From the NCBI GenBank assembly GCA_030849065.1, contig JASAON010001640.1:62001-126000 (forward strand): a stretch of 64,000 nt of DNA, given 5' to 3'. Positions within the stretch are counted from its first letter, which is position 1; the number at the start of each line of letters is the position of its first letter. Under the pieces are notes generated by a model. It worked only from the letters and a program-made list of their open reading frames with translations. It searched no databases and was not told where the DNA came from. Shown piece by piece: positions 20,201-28,900 of this stretch. The stretch is from Jaenimonas drosophilae (Eukaryota; Euglenozoa; Kinetoplastea; Trypanosomatida; Trypanosomatidae). The translations under genes were made by a program, and so were the position numbers.

Positions 20201-20720
20201 AGGCAATCTGCATCAAGAAGGTGAAGAAGTCAGGGAAAGAACGCTTAAAGCGGCGGTACTTGGCCTCCTTGTTGACGAGGAAGTAGGCCTCGGAGTTCTC
20301 GGGAACACGGGCGTAGAGCTCCTCCAACAGCGGGGTGACATCCATTCCCTCCACCAATGTCTTGGCGTCCACCTCCACTTCATTCACTCCAGATGCCCGC
20401 GCAATGAGGTTAATCACGACGCAGAGGGCCTCGTTGGGCTGCTGGCGGTAGAGCCCGAGAATGGGGTCCACCACACTGGAGATGGCTGCACCACCAAGTA
20501 GAGCCTGAAGGAGATCCTCATGCTTAACGTCGGCCACATCGCCATCTTCTTCACTTTTCGGGGTTGGGCGTTGCGCCGTCTTTCCTCGTTTGGATTGGCG
20601 CGGTGTGGGTAGCGAGGCCGCGTCACCGCGTGCGTCATCCAGCATGGCCAGGCTGTCAAAGGTTTCTTCATTGGCACTGGCAGCAGAAGGTGAGCTCTTG
20701 GAGATGCTGCGTTTGGGCAT
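17250..20720 (-). CDS. SCC3: Cohesin subunit SCC3/STAG (stromalin)
   Basis: A 1156-residue HEAT-repeat protein. After a charged, Ser-rich N-terminus (1-70) comes the conserved STAG region. It has the motif SFPDFFTFLMQIAF near 150, WLILMSESKSRSFRHTATVAL near 195-215, matching the RAFRHTATLA core of STAG proteins, and the stromalin conservative domain near 270-330 (PEIRLGVFQWLKQWVLEFPDDFVENKFLRYFGMALHDKKPEIR in pieces). The rest is helical. The C-terminal 150 residues are basic and low in complexity, with KKPRTG near the end. SCC3 binds the kleisin SCC1 and DNA and is needed for sister-chromatid cohesion. The start was placed at the ATG at 20720 (MPKRSIS); the codon before it in frame is not ATG. 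Length is close to other SCC3 proteins (about 1100-1250). Confidence 0.88.
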   Translation of the reverse strand: MPKRSISKSSPSAASANEETFDSLAMLDDARGDAASLPTPRQSKRGKTAQRPTPKSEEDGDVADVKHEDLLQALLGGAAISSVVDPILGLYRQQPNEALCVVINLIARASGVNEVEVDAKTLVEGMDVTPLLEELYARVPENSEAYFLVNKEAKYRRFKRSFPDFFTFLMQIAFSADVLLDTVFLPFLLQWLILMSESKSRSFRHTATVALLGIEQGLNRIASDLAQNLSTVRSARDVKVLQKQHHDIVEWRDHIFSQALHQRLRDVAPEIRLGVFQWLKQWVLEFPDDFVENKFLRYFGMALHDKKPEIRMEALDMILLGLARIPDAYNRFHLFLQYFVKRLVEMSGDVDLRCAEMAIRVVALMVRGDHEASEGNELLTDEMVDQVLLSFMDERPTIRTAVGVLFKVFVQCRVTGEDESNQVRASTELLLSFAGTLREQYGEQMPEKYVVDALWSGGKFPAMLSEFHGIIASVESNSPTEVAVALHVVAAMLAKLRNQLVLGPVPKEDRRANASTVRKPTSVEANAASELHQAISKDIGRILAEVLEKHAGEAQVLAAAANTAAFLDLSIFTTQRQTAQLSAIMVALRKWLCTAALATGDSSNETSNALIAAWHALASTEHPLKSEAQAHLAEAVQQVWKQVVAAEKGSSGRSASEEMVARAWERMRILSAVVHFDSHWNNIMDAWHRHADGSTQRPDVMGCIVATAVHTFLWQVGAAAPTMGETPIWPEALLSRGKTLITSTLQLLESTTTAVIERSGTATCWMHLDAFTYLCDLCALRCYDLSQREQELLVSLFEELFRSLGSQLVALQGDLKAITAASGDAASDIAAASSRLGTQRGAYRRVEAIQMRMITGMARLFLLKRMDVAMAPSVLFQWAFTTSKPVSDMFKNCFHSLRERAQDSFGLERDIIVHGYHRCVQVGATPASVEALTFIGNKLSSLHFAATDRYATTTESMVSFGVQFACTTDPLILQAITPYCPRLRMHEAQKIFQQEVRTKELFVNESSAYARAFLTFLRRAAKMEEDGSPASSSRKRGRTISGTVDDVSDDLLSSITNTVPADVAAVWQPSRDSTTTLGKASTRVTSSEGWRVHADEHPAPTVDVHSSSVTPSVSQPTVAKKPRTGATVVSVPSTQESASTVDGLDNEVFIATQEYE

Positions 20721-20965
20721 CGTCAATGAAGACCACCAAGCAATCGTTGAGTGAGTTCAATGGCAAGTCAGCAAGCTCTATGTTGTTGGGGGGGGGTACG
20801 GGGAAAAGCCAAAAAAAAAGAGATCGAAGAAGAAACAGCAGTGTTCACTATCATCATCATGATACAAATCGGTCAGTTATAGGGGGGAGGTTTTAACGTC
20901 GGTGGTGCTCTCTTCTTTACTTCCACTGCTTCATGGAGCCATGTGTTCAAGGGTATGAGTGGCGC

Positions 20966-21424
20966 TTATGCGCTGAGCAGCTGCATCAGAGCCGTCGGCA
21001 TGGCAGGAGCGCCTTCCCCATCCTTCGTCACCCGCTCCTTCTTCGATGGCGGACCAGGCTCACGGAGGAGCCCGAATGAGGCTTCCGACGCGCGGTCCAC
21101 ATTCACTGCCTGCAGCGCAGCCATGGGTACAAACTCCTCATCACCCACAGGCTGGGCCACAACTCCTTCCGGAGGGGGGCTCATGTGTGGTGCCGCAGCA
21201 ACGCCCTCCACCGCACTGTTGCCGGCTGCGAGTGGCTCAGTTGCCATCATCGGGGCCGGTGCGCCGGGAAGCGACACGTCCTTGATGGCCTCGGAAACAT
21301 CAAAGTCTTCGAACTTTGCCTTTCCCGTGGCACCACGATCGCTGCTGCTGTCGCTGTCGCTGCTGGAGGAGCGCTTCTTCTTCCGCGACGATGTCTTGGA
21401 CGTACTTGCCTTTGGTCGTGCCAT
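20966..21424 (-). CDS. Small hydrophilic Ser-rich protein, unknown
   Basis: A 152-residue frame beginning at an ATG. Residues 1-32 are a Lys/Ser block (SRKKKRSSSSDSDSSSD) resembling a nuclear-localisation or casein-kinase-II target region. The rest is acidic, Ala/Pro-rich and without recognisable domain or membrane segment. It sits between the proteasome alpha 1 and SCC3 genes, in the same direction, with normal spacing and third-position bias like its neighbours, so it is probably a real gene. I do not recognise the family and infer no function. Confidence 0.6.
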   Translation of the reverse strand: MARPKASTSKTSSRKKKRSSSSDSDSSSDRGATGKAKFEDFDVSEAIKDVSLPGAPAPMMATEPLAAGNSAVEGVAAAPHMSPPPEGVVAQPVGDEEFVPMAALQAVNVDRASEASFGLLREPGPPSKKERVTKDGEGAPAMPTALMQLLSA

Positions 21425-21782
21425 CGCTTCAAGGCTGTGTGCTGGACTATAATTTCACACGTGTGCACTAGGTTGCTGCAATAGAAGGTAGAATAGAACA
21501 CAACAAGAAGAAACGTAATGACGTGGGGGTAGGAAGCTTCTGTGCTGTGCAGAACGCACGCACACACAAACAAAGAATGGAATGGCATACAACTACCAAT
21601 CACCCCATCGTGGAGGGTGGCCCAACAAAAAGTGATGGTAATCATGGAAAAACAAACAGCTAATACGTTCTTTCTGGCTCCTTCATGGGGAATCCAACAC
21701 AGACACACAATTCAAGCATGGGAGAGTTGGAGTGCGTGAGCGAGCCATCAGCAACCTCCACCACAATCACAACCGTCGTTCA
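21425..21782. other. Short intergenic region
   Basis: No gene. It holds the 5' side of the small Ser-rich gene and the 3' UTR of proteasome alpha 1. Purine-rich on the plus strand around 21475-21520, consistent with a splice signal. Confidence 0.5.
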
Positions 21783-22577
21783 TCATTCCTCGATGTCCAG
21801 CGGCTGCTCGTGGAGGACCTCCTCCTCATCATCGGCCGCGGCAACACGGTCAGCGGGACTCATGTGGAAGCCATCCAAGTAGGTGTGCGCCTCTTCTTCG
21901 GAGTAGATGGTGAAGGGTGTGTCCTTTCCCACAATGGCAATGGTTGTGTTCTTCACGTTCAGCTCCACTCCCTCAGAGGTGGCGGAGGCCAGGGCCTTGA
22001 GGCTGTGGGTGATGAGCTCCCGCAGCGAGCAATCATGGAAGGACAGGAAGTGCTTCTCCAGGTACGTGCGGGAAGATTGGGAGCGAACACCCATGGCAGT
22101 GGCCTTGAAGTCAAAGATATCGCCGGAGGGAGCCGTCTGGTAGAGATGAGGTCCCTGGCGGTCGTGGCCGGCAACGAGGAGGCCCACACCAAAAGGGCGC
22201 TTCCCCGCATACTGAATGTGGCGCTGATGCTTGTCCGCGAGCAAGTCGGCAATCTTGTTGATGGGGAGTGCACCATCAAACATGTACTGGTAGTTCATGC
22301 ACTCTGATCGCAGAAACCGTGCCAGCACACGCCCATCAGCGACTAATCCCGAGATGGCCATACCAACATGCGAATCCAGTTCAAAAACCTTTTCCTGGTA
22401 CGAAGACAACTCCGCTACAGGATTGCGCTTCAGAGCAGCAAGAACCACAAAGTCCTTGTTCTTGAGGCCAACAGCTGCAGAACCGTTGTTGACGGCTTCG
22501 TTCGCATATTCTAGTTGAAAGAGACGGCCAGTGGGACTCCACGTGGTGATGTCAGTGTCGTACTCATTTTTGAACAT
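21783..22577 (-). CDS. PSMA1: 20S proteasome subunit alpha 1 (PSMA1 type)
   Basis: A 264-residue protein of the usual length. The N-terminus [24 protein letters not shown] is the alpha-subunit signature (YD...W.P.GR..Q.EYA). The following NGSAAVGLK and the absence of a processed N-terminal Thr confirm an alpha subunit. [22 protein letters not shown]-like [13 protein letters not shown] and [13 protein letters not shown] closely follow PSMA1. The C-terminus is acidic (AAADDEEEV). It forms part of the outer ring of the 20S core. The start was set at the ATG at 22577 because MF..EYD is the conserved alpha 1 start. An extra nine codons upstream are not conserved and begin at a non-ATG codon. Proteasome beta 5 lies 14 kb away in the same unit. 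Confidence 0.95.
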   Translation of the reverse strand: MFKNEYDTDITTWSPTGRLFQLEYANEAVNNGSAAVGLKNKDFVVLAALKRNPVAELSSYQEKVFELDSHVGMAISGLVADGRVLARFLRSECMNYQYMFDGALPINKIADLLADKHQRHIQYAGKRPFGVGLLVAGHDRQGPHLYQTAPSGDIFDFKATAMGVRSQSSRTYLEKHFLSFHDCSLRELITHSLKALASATSEGVELNVKNTTIAIVGKDTPFTIYSEEEAHTYLDGFHMSPADRVAAADDEEEVLHEQPLDIEE

Positions 22578-24670
22578 GTTTGACTTGAACTCACCCACAC
22601 ACACAGTGCAGATACAACAACGGTAAAGAGCTCTGGGGCAAAGGAATCGGAGGTCCGCGCAGGAGACAACTTCTCTGCAGAGTGGATGAGGTCCACGACG
22701 TTGAACTTGTTTTTTTATTTATTTATTGTGTGTGTAACGAAGCAACAAAAAAAGAAGAAGAGTAAGTAGAAGCATGGAGTGGGATTCGCCATGGAGGAAT
22801 GCCGACCCTATCTCCTCCAACACATCCAGGGTGGGAAGGAGGAGATCGGGTGCAGTTACGCACCCGATGCAGCGTGAAAGACGGTTTCAGGGATCATTCA
22901 TTAGTGGCTTCCCAAAAAGTGGGGTGGAAGCCATCTTTCTCATGTATCTTCGTTTCTTCTTCTCTCGATGTGGGGCAATCAGGTGCTCGCAAATCGCTTC
23001 GTAAGGAAGTGGTACTAGAGCGACGAAAAGAACTCTCTCTCTTTCTCTCATTCACTCATTCACTCGGAGAAGAAGGAAGAGTGTTTGGGTGTAGAATTTG
23101 GGGGGAGTCAGGGGAGGAAGGAACTGAAACGAGGAAGTACCCGTGAGGGGAACTTTGTGGCGCATCAGCAAATAAAAGTCAAAGTAGTGGATGACTCCTA
23201 ACGACCTACAGAGCTCCCCTCCCCACCGTCCACTATGAAACTGCCTGCATCGGGGAGAGGAAAGAGGGTGCGTCCCACGCTCCATCGGGTGCGGTACGTT
23301 GACAAGTTCGCATCGACAGCAGAGACGTCCCTCAATCATTTACATGATGTGCTTCATTGCTTGCAGAAGAAACCCCAACCAGAAGTTATGCACGCTAGTC
23401 GCGCTGCCGCAGCAGCCACCACCTCATGCACGCTTGCACTCTCGTTCACGCTTCGCGGATCTCTCGCTCTCTCTATCACGCTCGCACGTTCAACTCATTG
23501 GATCATTTTTCGCACGTACTTTCTCTTGCGGTAGCAGGTTCCATTTCATCACTCTTTGCGCTAAGCTCTCACGCTAACACGGACTTCCGTTTCGATCAAA
23601 GAACCGTATACAAAAACTTACAAACTCAAAAGAAAAAAAACTACTGAAGAAAAATTGGACAAGAGTCTGTTTTCCGTATCTCATTTGAAGCAAAACGTTT
23701 CTTTTAATGGGCAAATGCTGGTGTGATCGATCCCCCTCCTCTCTCGATACGTATGTCGCAGGGATAAGAATACGACTGAGGGAAGAGAAGCCCGAACCAC
23801 AAAGACAGAAAAACTGTTGGGGGGAGTGATGTTCGTGTGAAGGACCAAAGGAAGGGGAAGGGGTGATTTGACTCAGCCAAAGGAGCAAACAAAAGTGGTC
23901 TGCCCTTTGGTTGAGAGACGCTGAAATTCAGCCGAACAGCCAACTTTGGTGGAGTCGATCCATCTCGTGCGCGGTTTTCAACCGGATTGCACACGTGCCA
24001 GCCCATCCAACACGTTGGGACAGAAGGAGTTCCTTCCCCCCTCAACACTTCTTTGGAGAAGTGAGAGGGAGGGGGGGGTATCCATCCTCAATGTTGTTGA
24101 TATGAGGTGCGGCTCATGCACGGCGCACATTCGCATCAGAAGCAATAAAATCGATCTTACCGAAACCACTCATCGGAACGCTGGAACTTCGGGGAACTGA
24201 AGCCATAGCGGCATGACGCATCTTGTTTAGGTACTTCACCACAAATACTCATGGTGTCGTTCCTACTGCTCATATTCCTTGTTGTTGTCATACCGGGTTG
24301 TGTATCCTCCTTGTTTGATATTCTTCTCCGTTTCTCCAGATGTTCCACTCGTTGCCGAATGAAAAACAACTGTTTCTTTTTGCTTTTTTTTAACGTCTCG
24401 CACGTCCAACCTGGAAAGAACCGTATACACCGCAAACGCCACAACACACGAAATTGCTCTTTGTTTCTCTCTCTGCCTCATCCGCTGCCAACACCAAAGG
24501 GGCGTTTTGTTTTTCCCTTAAGTTGATGTTGATCATCTTGTGGTGCGTGTGTGCTGAGGTTCGTCTCACCTGTGCGCGTTGTGAGGCACACAGCCCTTGG
24601 CAGCAACGGATGAGGCACGTCCATTATGAGGTTGATTGGGGGGTGGCAATCAGAGGGTGTGGCGTCTTGC
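22578..24670. other. Long gene-free stretch, probable 3' UTR of the 5-knuckle CCHC gene
   Basis: About 2.1 kb with no convincing gene. The right-hand part follows the CCHC stop codon. It contains CT-rich runs on the plus strand (about 23028-23070, 23400-23530 and 24250-24400), which are purine-rich in the transcript. There are pyrimidine tracts on the minus strand near 22740-22770 (a plausible splice signal for proteasome alpha 1), 23628-23660 and 23780-23870. An ATTT-type repeat lies at about 22709-22727. The two later minus-strand tracts are not followed by a substantial open frame. Confidence 0.5.
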
Positions 24671-25042
24671 TTAAGCGCGGGCAGCGGTGCACTCGCGGCT
24701 GAGGTGGTCCTCAGATCCACAGTTGTAGCATGCCTTGGCCTTGCGCTCCTTGGTGCAGTCGCGGCTGAGGTGGCCAGAGCCGCCGCAGTTGTAGCACGTG
24801 CGGCTGTCGGGGCGGGATCCTCCGTTGGGGCAGTCGCGGCTCAGGTGGGTCTCGCTGCCGCAGTTGTAGCAGGTCTTGTGGCGGGGCTGGCGGGCAACGC
24901 GCTCGTTGGGGCAGCTCTGGCTGAGGTGACCGGTCTGACCGCAGTTGTAGCAAGCGCGGTGCTCAGAACCGCTGGAGGGGTTGGGGCACTGGCGGCTCAT
25001 GTGGCCGGTCTCTCCGCAGTTGTAGCAGGCACGGTCGGACAT
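24671..25042 (-). CDS. CCHC zinc-knuckle protein, five fingers (UMSBP/CNBP-like)
   Basis: A 123-residue protein made almost wholly of five CX2CX4HX4C zinc knuckles: CYNCGETGHMSRQC, CYNCGQTGHLSQSC, CYNCGSETHLSRDC, CYNCGGSGHLSRDC and CYNCGSEDHLSREC. The third and fifth carry THL or DHL in place of GHL. Linkers are short, basic and hydrophilic. The form and length fit the universal minicircle sequence binding protein family, which binds single-stranded G-rich DNA at kinetoplast minicircle origins, and the wider CNBP nucleic-acid-binding group. Which nucleic acid it binds here cannot be told. The start is the ATG at 25042 (MSDRACYN); the frame upstream crosses a pyrimidine tract (about 25105-25138). 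It is one of three CCHC paralogues within 11 kb and uses a narrow codon set, suggesting high expression. Confidence 0.9.
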   Translation of the reverse strand: MSDRACYNCGETGHMSRQCPNPSSGSEHRACYNCGQTGHLSQSCPNERVARQPRHKTCYNCGSETHLSRDCPNGGSRPDSRTCYNCGGSGHLSRDCTKERKAKACYNCGSEDHLSRECTAARA

Positions 25043-25984
25043 TGTGGATTGAGGGTTTGGTAGAAAGTGGTTGAGAAGAAGTCGTAGAAATCTGGTAAGA
25101 ATACAAAACAAGTGAAAAAAAAGAAGAAAGACAGAGGACGATTGAGGCATCATCTTGTGTTGATGTGTGAGATGGAGCAGCATGTAGGCCACGCGGCACA
25201 CTTGGTGCTCCGCGTGGAGAAGATCAGGCGGGCTTGCGCAGTGAGAGACTTTTGCTTGTCAATGTAAGGCGGTGAAGCACATCTTCGCTAGCTACTCTTG
25301 GACACGTTTCACACAACCAACACGCATCCACCTGTGAAGATTTATAAGGGTCGCAGGAAGAGGGTGTTGATTGGTAGAGCGCATGATACACGGGCCATGT
25401 GCGGGTGCGTGTGTGTGTATGGGTGATCTGCGTCGCCCTACTAAAAACAACTAAAAGAATACGGTAGGTTTGGCGGTTATTATACCACGGTTCGGCATGA
25501 ACCCCCAATCGCACACATTGTGATGGTATGCCGCTCAACTGTCGATGGCGCAACGTCAGACAACTAACCAACTTCCCGCCAGATTCCATCTGCGTTTTCA
25601 CCGCCCATCCAAACGTACACGCGCGCACACACAATTGTTGTTGTGTGCACGCAGGTATACCATGTGAATGAAGCATCCACATAACATGACCGGGGTGATG
25701 CAGCTGCAGAGGCATCCAAACATGAGGAAGAAAAGGCAGTGACTGCAAAAAGAAAAACCTCAAACAAAAATAAAGATCGCAGGAGTACAGATATCACAAG
25801 CGTCTCGTTCCCTTGTGTGCATGCGGCACGGTACGCAAGCCCTCAGCTATTGAGAGTACCAAAAGCTTAGTAGTGGCTGATTCGGTGCGCGTGGCATGCC
25901 CAACCACGCGAGGAGCGGGAGGATATGAAGTGGCGTTCACGTTGGAGAATCACCCTAAGAGGACGGTTCTCGTTTTTTTTCTCT
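25043..25984. other. Intergenic region, CCHC 5' UTR and clathrin 3' UTR
   Basis: No gene is supported. A 179-codon minus-strand frame (25224-25763) has no ATG until well inside it and no motif. A strong minus-strand pyrimidine tract at about 25105-25138 is the likely splice signal of the CCHC gene. A GT repeat lies near 25400. Confidence 0.5.
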
Positions 25985-28900
25985 TCAAAAGGGTCGGCCT
26001 GAGCCGAACTGCGCGCCACCGTAGCCTTGCTGGTTCGGCATTTGCTGTGGGCGGCCTGTGCCCATGGGAGGACCTTGATCGATCATGAGTTGAGGGTTGC
26101 CTTGAACGGGGCCAGCGCGGCGTGCAGCATCCTGCGCGGCCACCTTCGCGTCCGTCATGGTCTTCTCTATACGGTCAATCTTCTCCGTGTACTTGTGAAT
26201 TGCCTGAACAAAGTAGGGCATAACTACAGGGGTGCAGTTGTTGAGCACCGCACGCTCCATCACCGCAGCGGGGCTGAGGAGATCGTAGCACGTGTACAGG
26301 CAAGTGGCGAAGCACTCGGGGGAGTCCTTGACGAAGAAGTCCAGCAGGCTCTCCACTAGCTCCACATCCCCGCTCTCGGCGGCGGTTGAGATGGCATCAC
26401 TATACAGAGCATTCTGCTTGGCTACGGAGATGGCGTGTGCGAAGCGCTTGTTCTTGCGGTGCAGCAGCAAGGCAATCTTGCGGAACTCAAACATCTCCAT
26501 CTTCTCTAGTCGAGAGGACAGCTCCTCCGAGTCAAAGTTGTTGAAGGCATCCACGGAGTGACGCAGGGTGTTGAAGTTCTCCTCCTCAATGTACAAGCTG
26601 TTCAGCGTCTCATTCACCTTCTTGCTATTGCGCTCCTGAGCCGTCTCCAGGTATGGACGAATGATGTAGAGCGGGGCGGACTTCTGCACCTCGGCAATCG
26701 CTCGCTCAGGGTCGAGCTTCTTGAAGAGCGACGTCATTAGGTCGTTGAGGAGCTGCGGCTGCGTGCGGAGGTAGAAGGAAATGGTGGTATAGAGCACGTC
26801 ATTAGCTCCGAGGTGGGAGAGAACATCCTTGAAGATCTCATGGTCCCAGCTATCGGCAAAGTGCAGCATCATGGTATTGGCGGCAGCGAGCCAGTCCTCG
26901 TTGTTGGTGTACAGCACGCGAATGGGCACCCAGTGGTGGTACTCCTCGCAGATCTGAATCATGGCCAGCGTGTTGATCTTCTTTGGGTAAAGGTTGATGT
27001 GCTCGAGTAGCTTTTCGGGGCGGTACTTGGCCAAGAGAACACCCATCTCCGTGAAGATGGCCATGTGCGCACCCTGGTGACCAGAGGCCGTCTTGAGGAC
27101 GGCAAAGAGGTCCTCCCACAATCCACGGTTCTCATAACGAGCGCAAATGTCCTTCACCTCCTCCGCGCGGAGAAGCACCGGCACGGCGCAGAGGGCGGCA
27201 AACTTCATTTCACCAGCCTCGATGCAGGCAAGGTTGACCTTCTTGTAGGTGCTGATGGACTTGGCCTTGTTGGCTGCTTCCACGGCAGCGTGGAGGTTCT
27301 TCAGCGCGATCTCCGTTTCAGCCAGGCGGGCGTAGTTGTTCGCCACAGCGTACAAGACGCGTGCGGATTCGTAGAGTTTATCCTCGAAGCACTTGTCAGC
27401 AATGGCACCAATCTTGACATTATGCGTCTCCTTCAGGAACTCCTCCAGCTCCGCAAGTCGGCCGGTCTTGGCGTAGGTAAGAACCAAGGCCGTGTCAATC
27501 TTGTTGTCCTTCGCACGGGAGTACTTGCGGGCCATGGTGAGGTACTTGATGAGATCGGCGTACTGGTTCGTTCGCTCTGCCGCGGCAGTGACCTCAGCGA
27601 CTAAATCCGCATTCTTGGCACGAATGAGCCATTCAATACCCTCATGAACCTCATCCACACCAATCAAGTACTCTCCCATCACACCAGAGACGGCGGGAAG
27701 ATCGGCCTTCTGGGCGTAGTTGCGGGCACGCGAAACGTCATTGAGGTCGTGGAGCAGAACGTGGATGGCCTCCTTGGGCATCTCGTGGCGGTCATAGACG
27801 GCAAATGCGGCCTCGTGCATACCAGCGCCAGTGGCAATGGACGCAATGTTCTGAGCATCGTAGTCCTGCAGATTGGTGATGTACTCCATCACCTTGTCCT
27901 TACGGGCACGGACGGCAGAAATAATGAGGAGGTTCTCCAGGTAGCGGTTCTTGCGGAAGCGGCCGTGCACCACAATCTGGTCGAGGAGAGAAGTCAGCGC
28001 TTCGGTCAAGTTGGCGTTCATGAAGGCACGCACCGTTGTGCTAACCTCCTCGCTGACAGTGGACTCGGGGAGGGCGGTTTGCTGCACAGCCTCAATGAGC
28101 TGAGCCCGCTGGGACGAGTCATCGCTGAGGACCGTCGCCCAGAGGTCCAAGTTCTGCTCCTTCACCAGGTAGCGGGCCATCTGCTTGAACATACCATTCT
28201 TGGTGCAGAGCTGAATAATCTCCACGCTGCAGTGTCCACGCATGTAGGCAATGTAGGCCAGATTGGGGTCGCGATCGGCACAGTACTTGCCCACCACCAA
28301 GGATTCGTAGTACTCATTCTCCTGCAGGAACTTCTCAGGGCTCTGACCAAGGTCAATGTAGATCTTGGCCAGGGCGTTGTACAGGGCAGGGTCCGTCTTC
28401 TTCTCGTTGCGGCGTGCCTCGAGCCAGCCACGAATCAAGTGAAGCCGGCCTGTTTCCTCAGCCACCGTCACCAACTCCGCAATGGGGCACATGGTGCCAA
28501 CGGCGTTGAGGAGGCTCTTGATGACCTCGTCACTGGCGTTGCACTCAATCAGAGCGGAGACCACCTGAGGGGCCTTACCGGGGCTTCGGCGGGTCACGAA
28601 CTGCTCAATGTAGGACTCATTGCCCGTCTCAACGAGGTAGTGGACCATCTCGCTGATGAAGCTGTGCTGGTCGCACACGTTGATGAAGGGCCACATGTCA
28701 TTCAGCTTCTTGTTCTTGAGATAGTTCTTGGTTCGCTCCCCATCGTAGCAGGGGCTCTCACGGGTCATGCGCTCCAACTCCTGCATCTGACCAACCTCGG
28801 CAGAGGCCTCAATGTAGCGGAAGTGGACCTCGGGATCACGGGTGTAGGGAATGATGGCACCGAGGTAGTAGTACAGGATGTCGTAGAGGGAGTTGTCCAT

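Noticed and set aside
25224..25763. 179-codon minus-strand frame between CCHC and clathrin genes
   Set aside because: It begins at a non-ATG codon, carries no motif, and lies in the clathrin 3' UTR.
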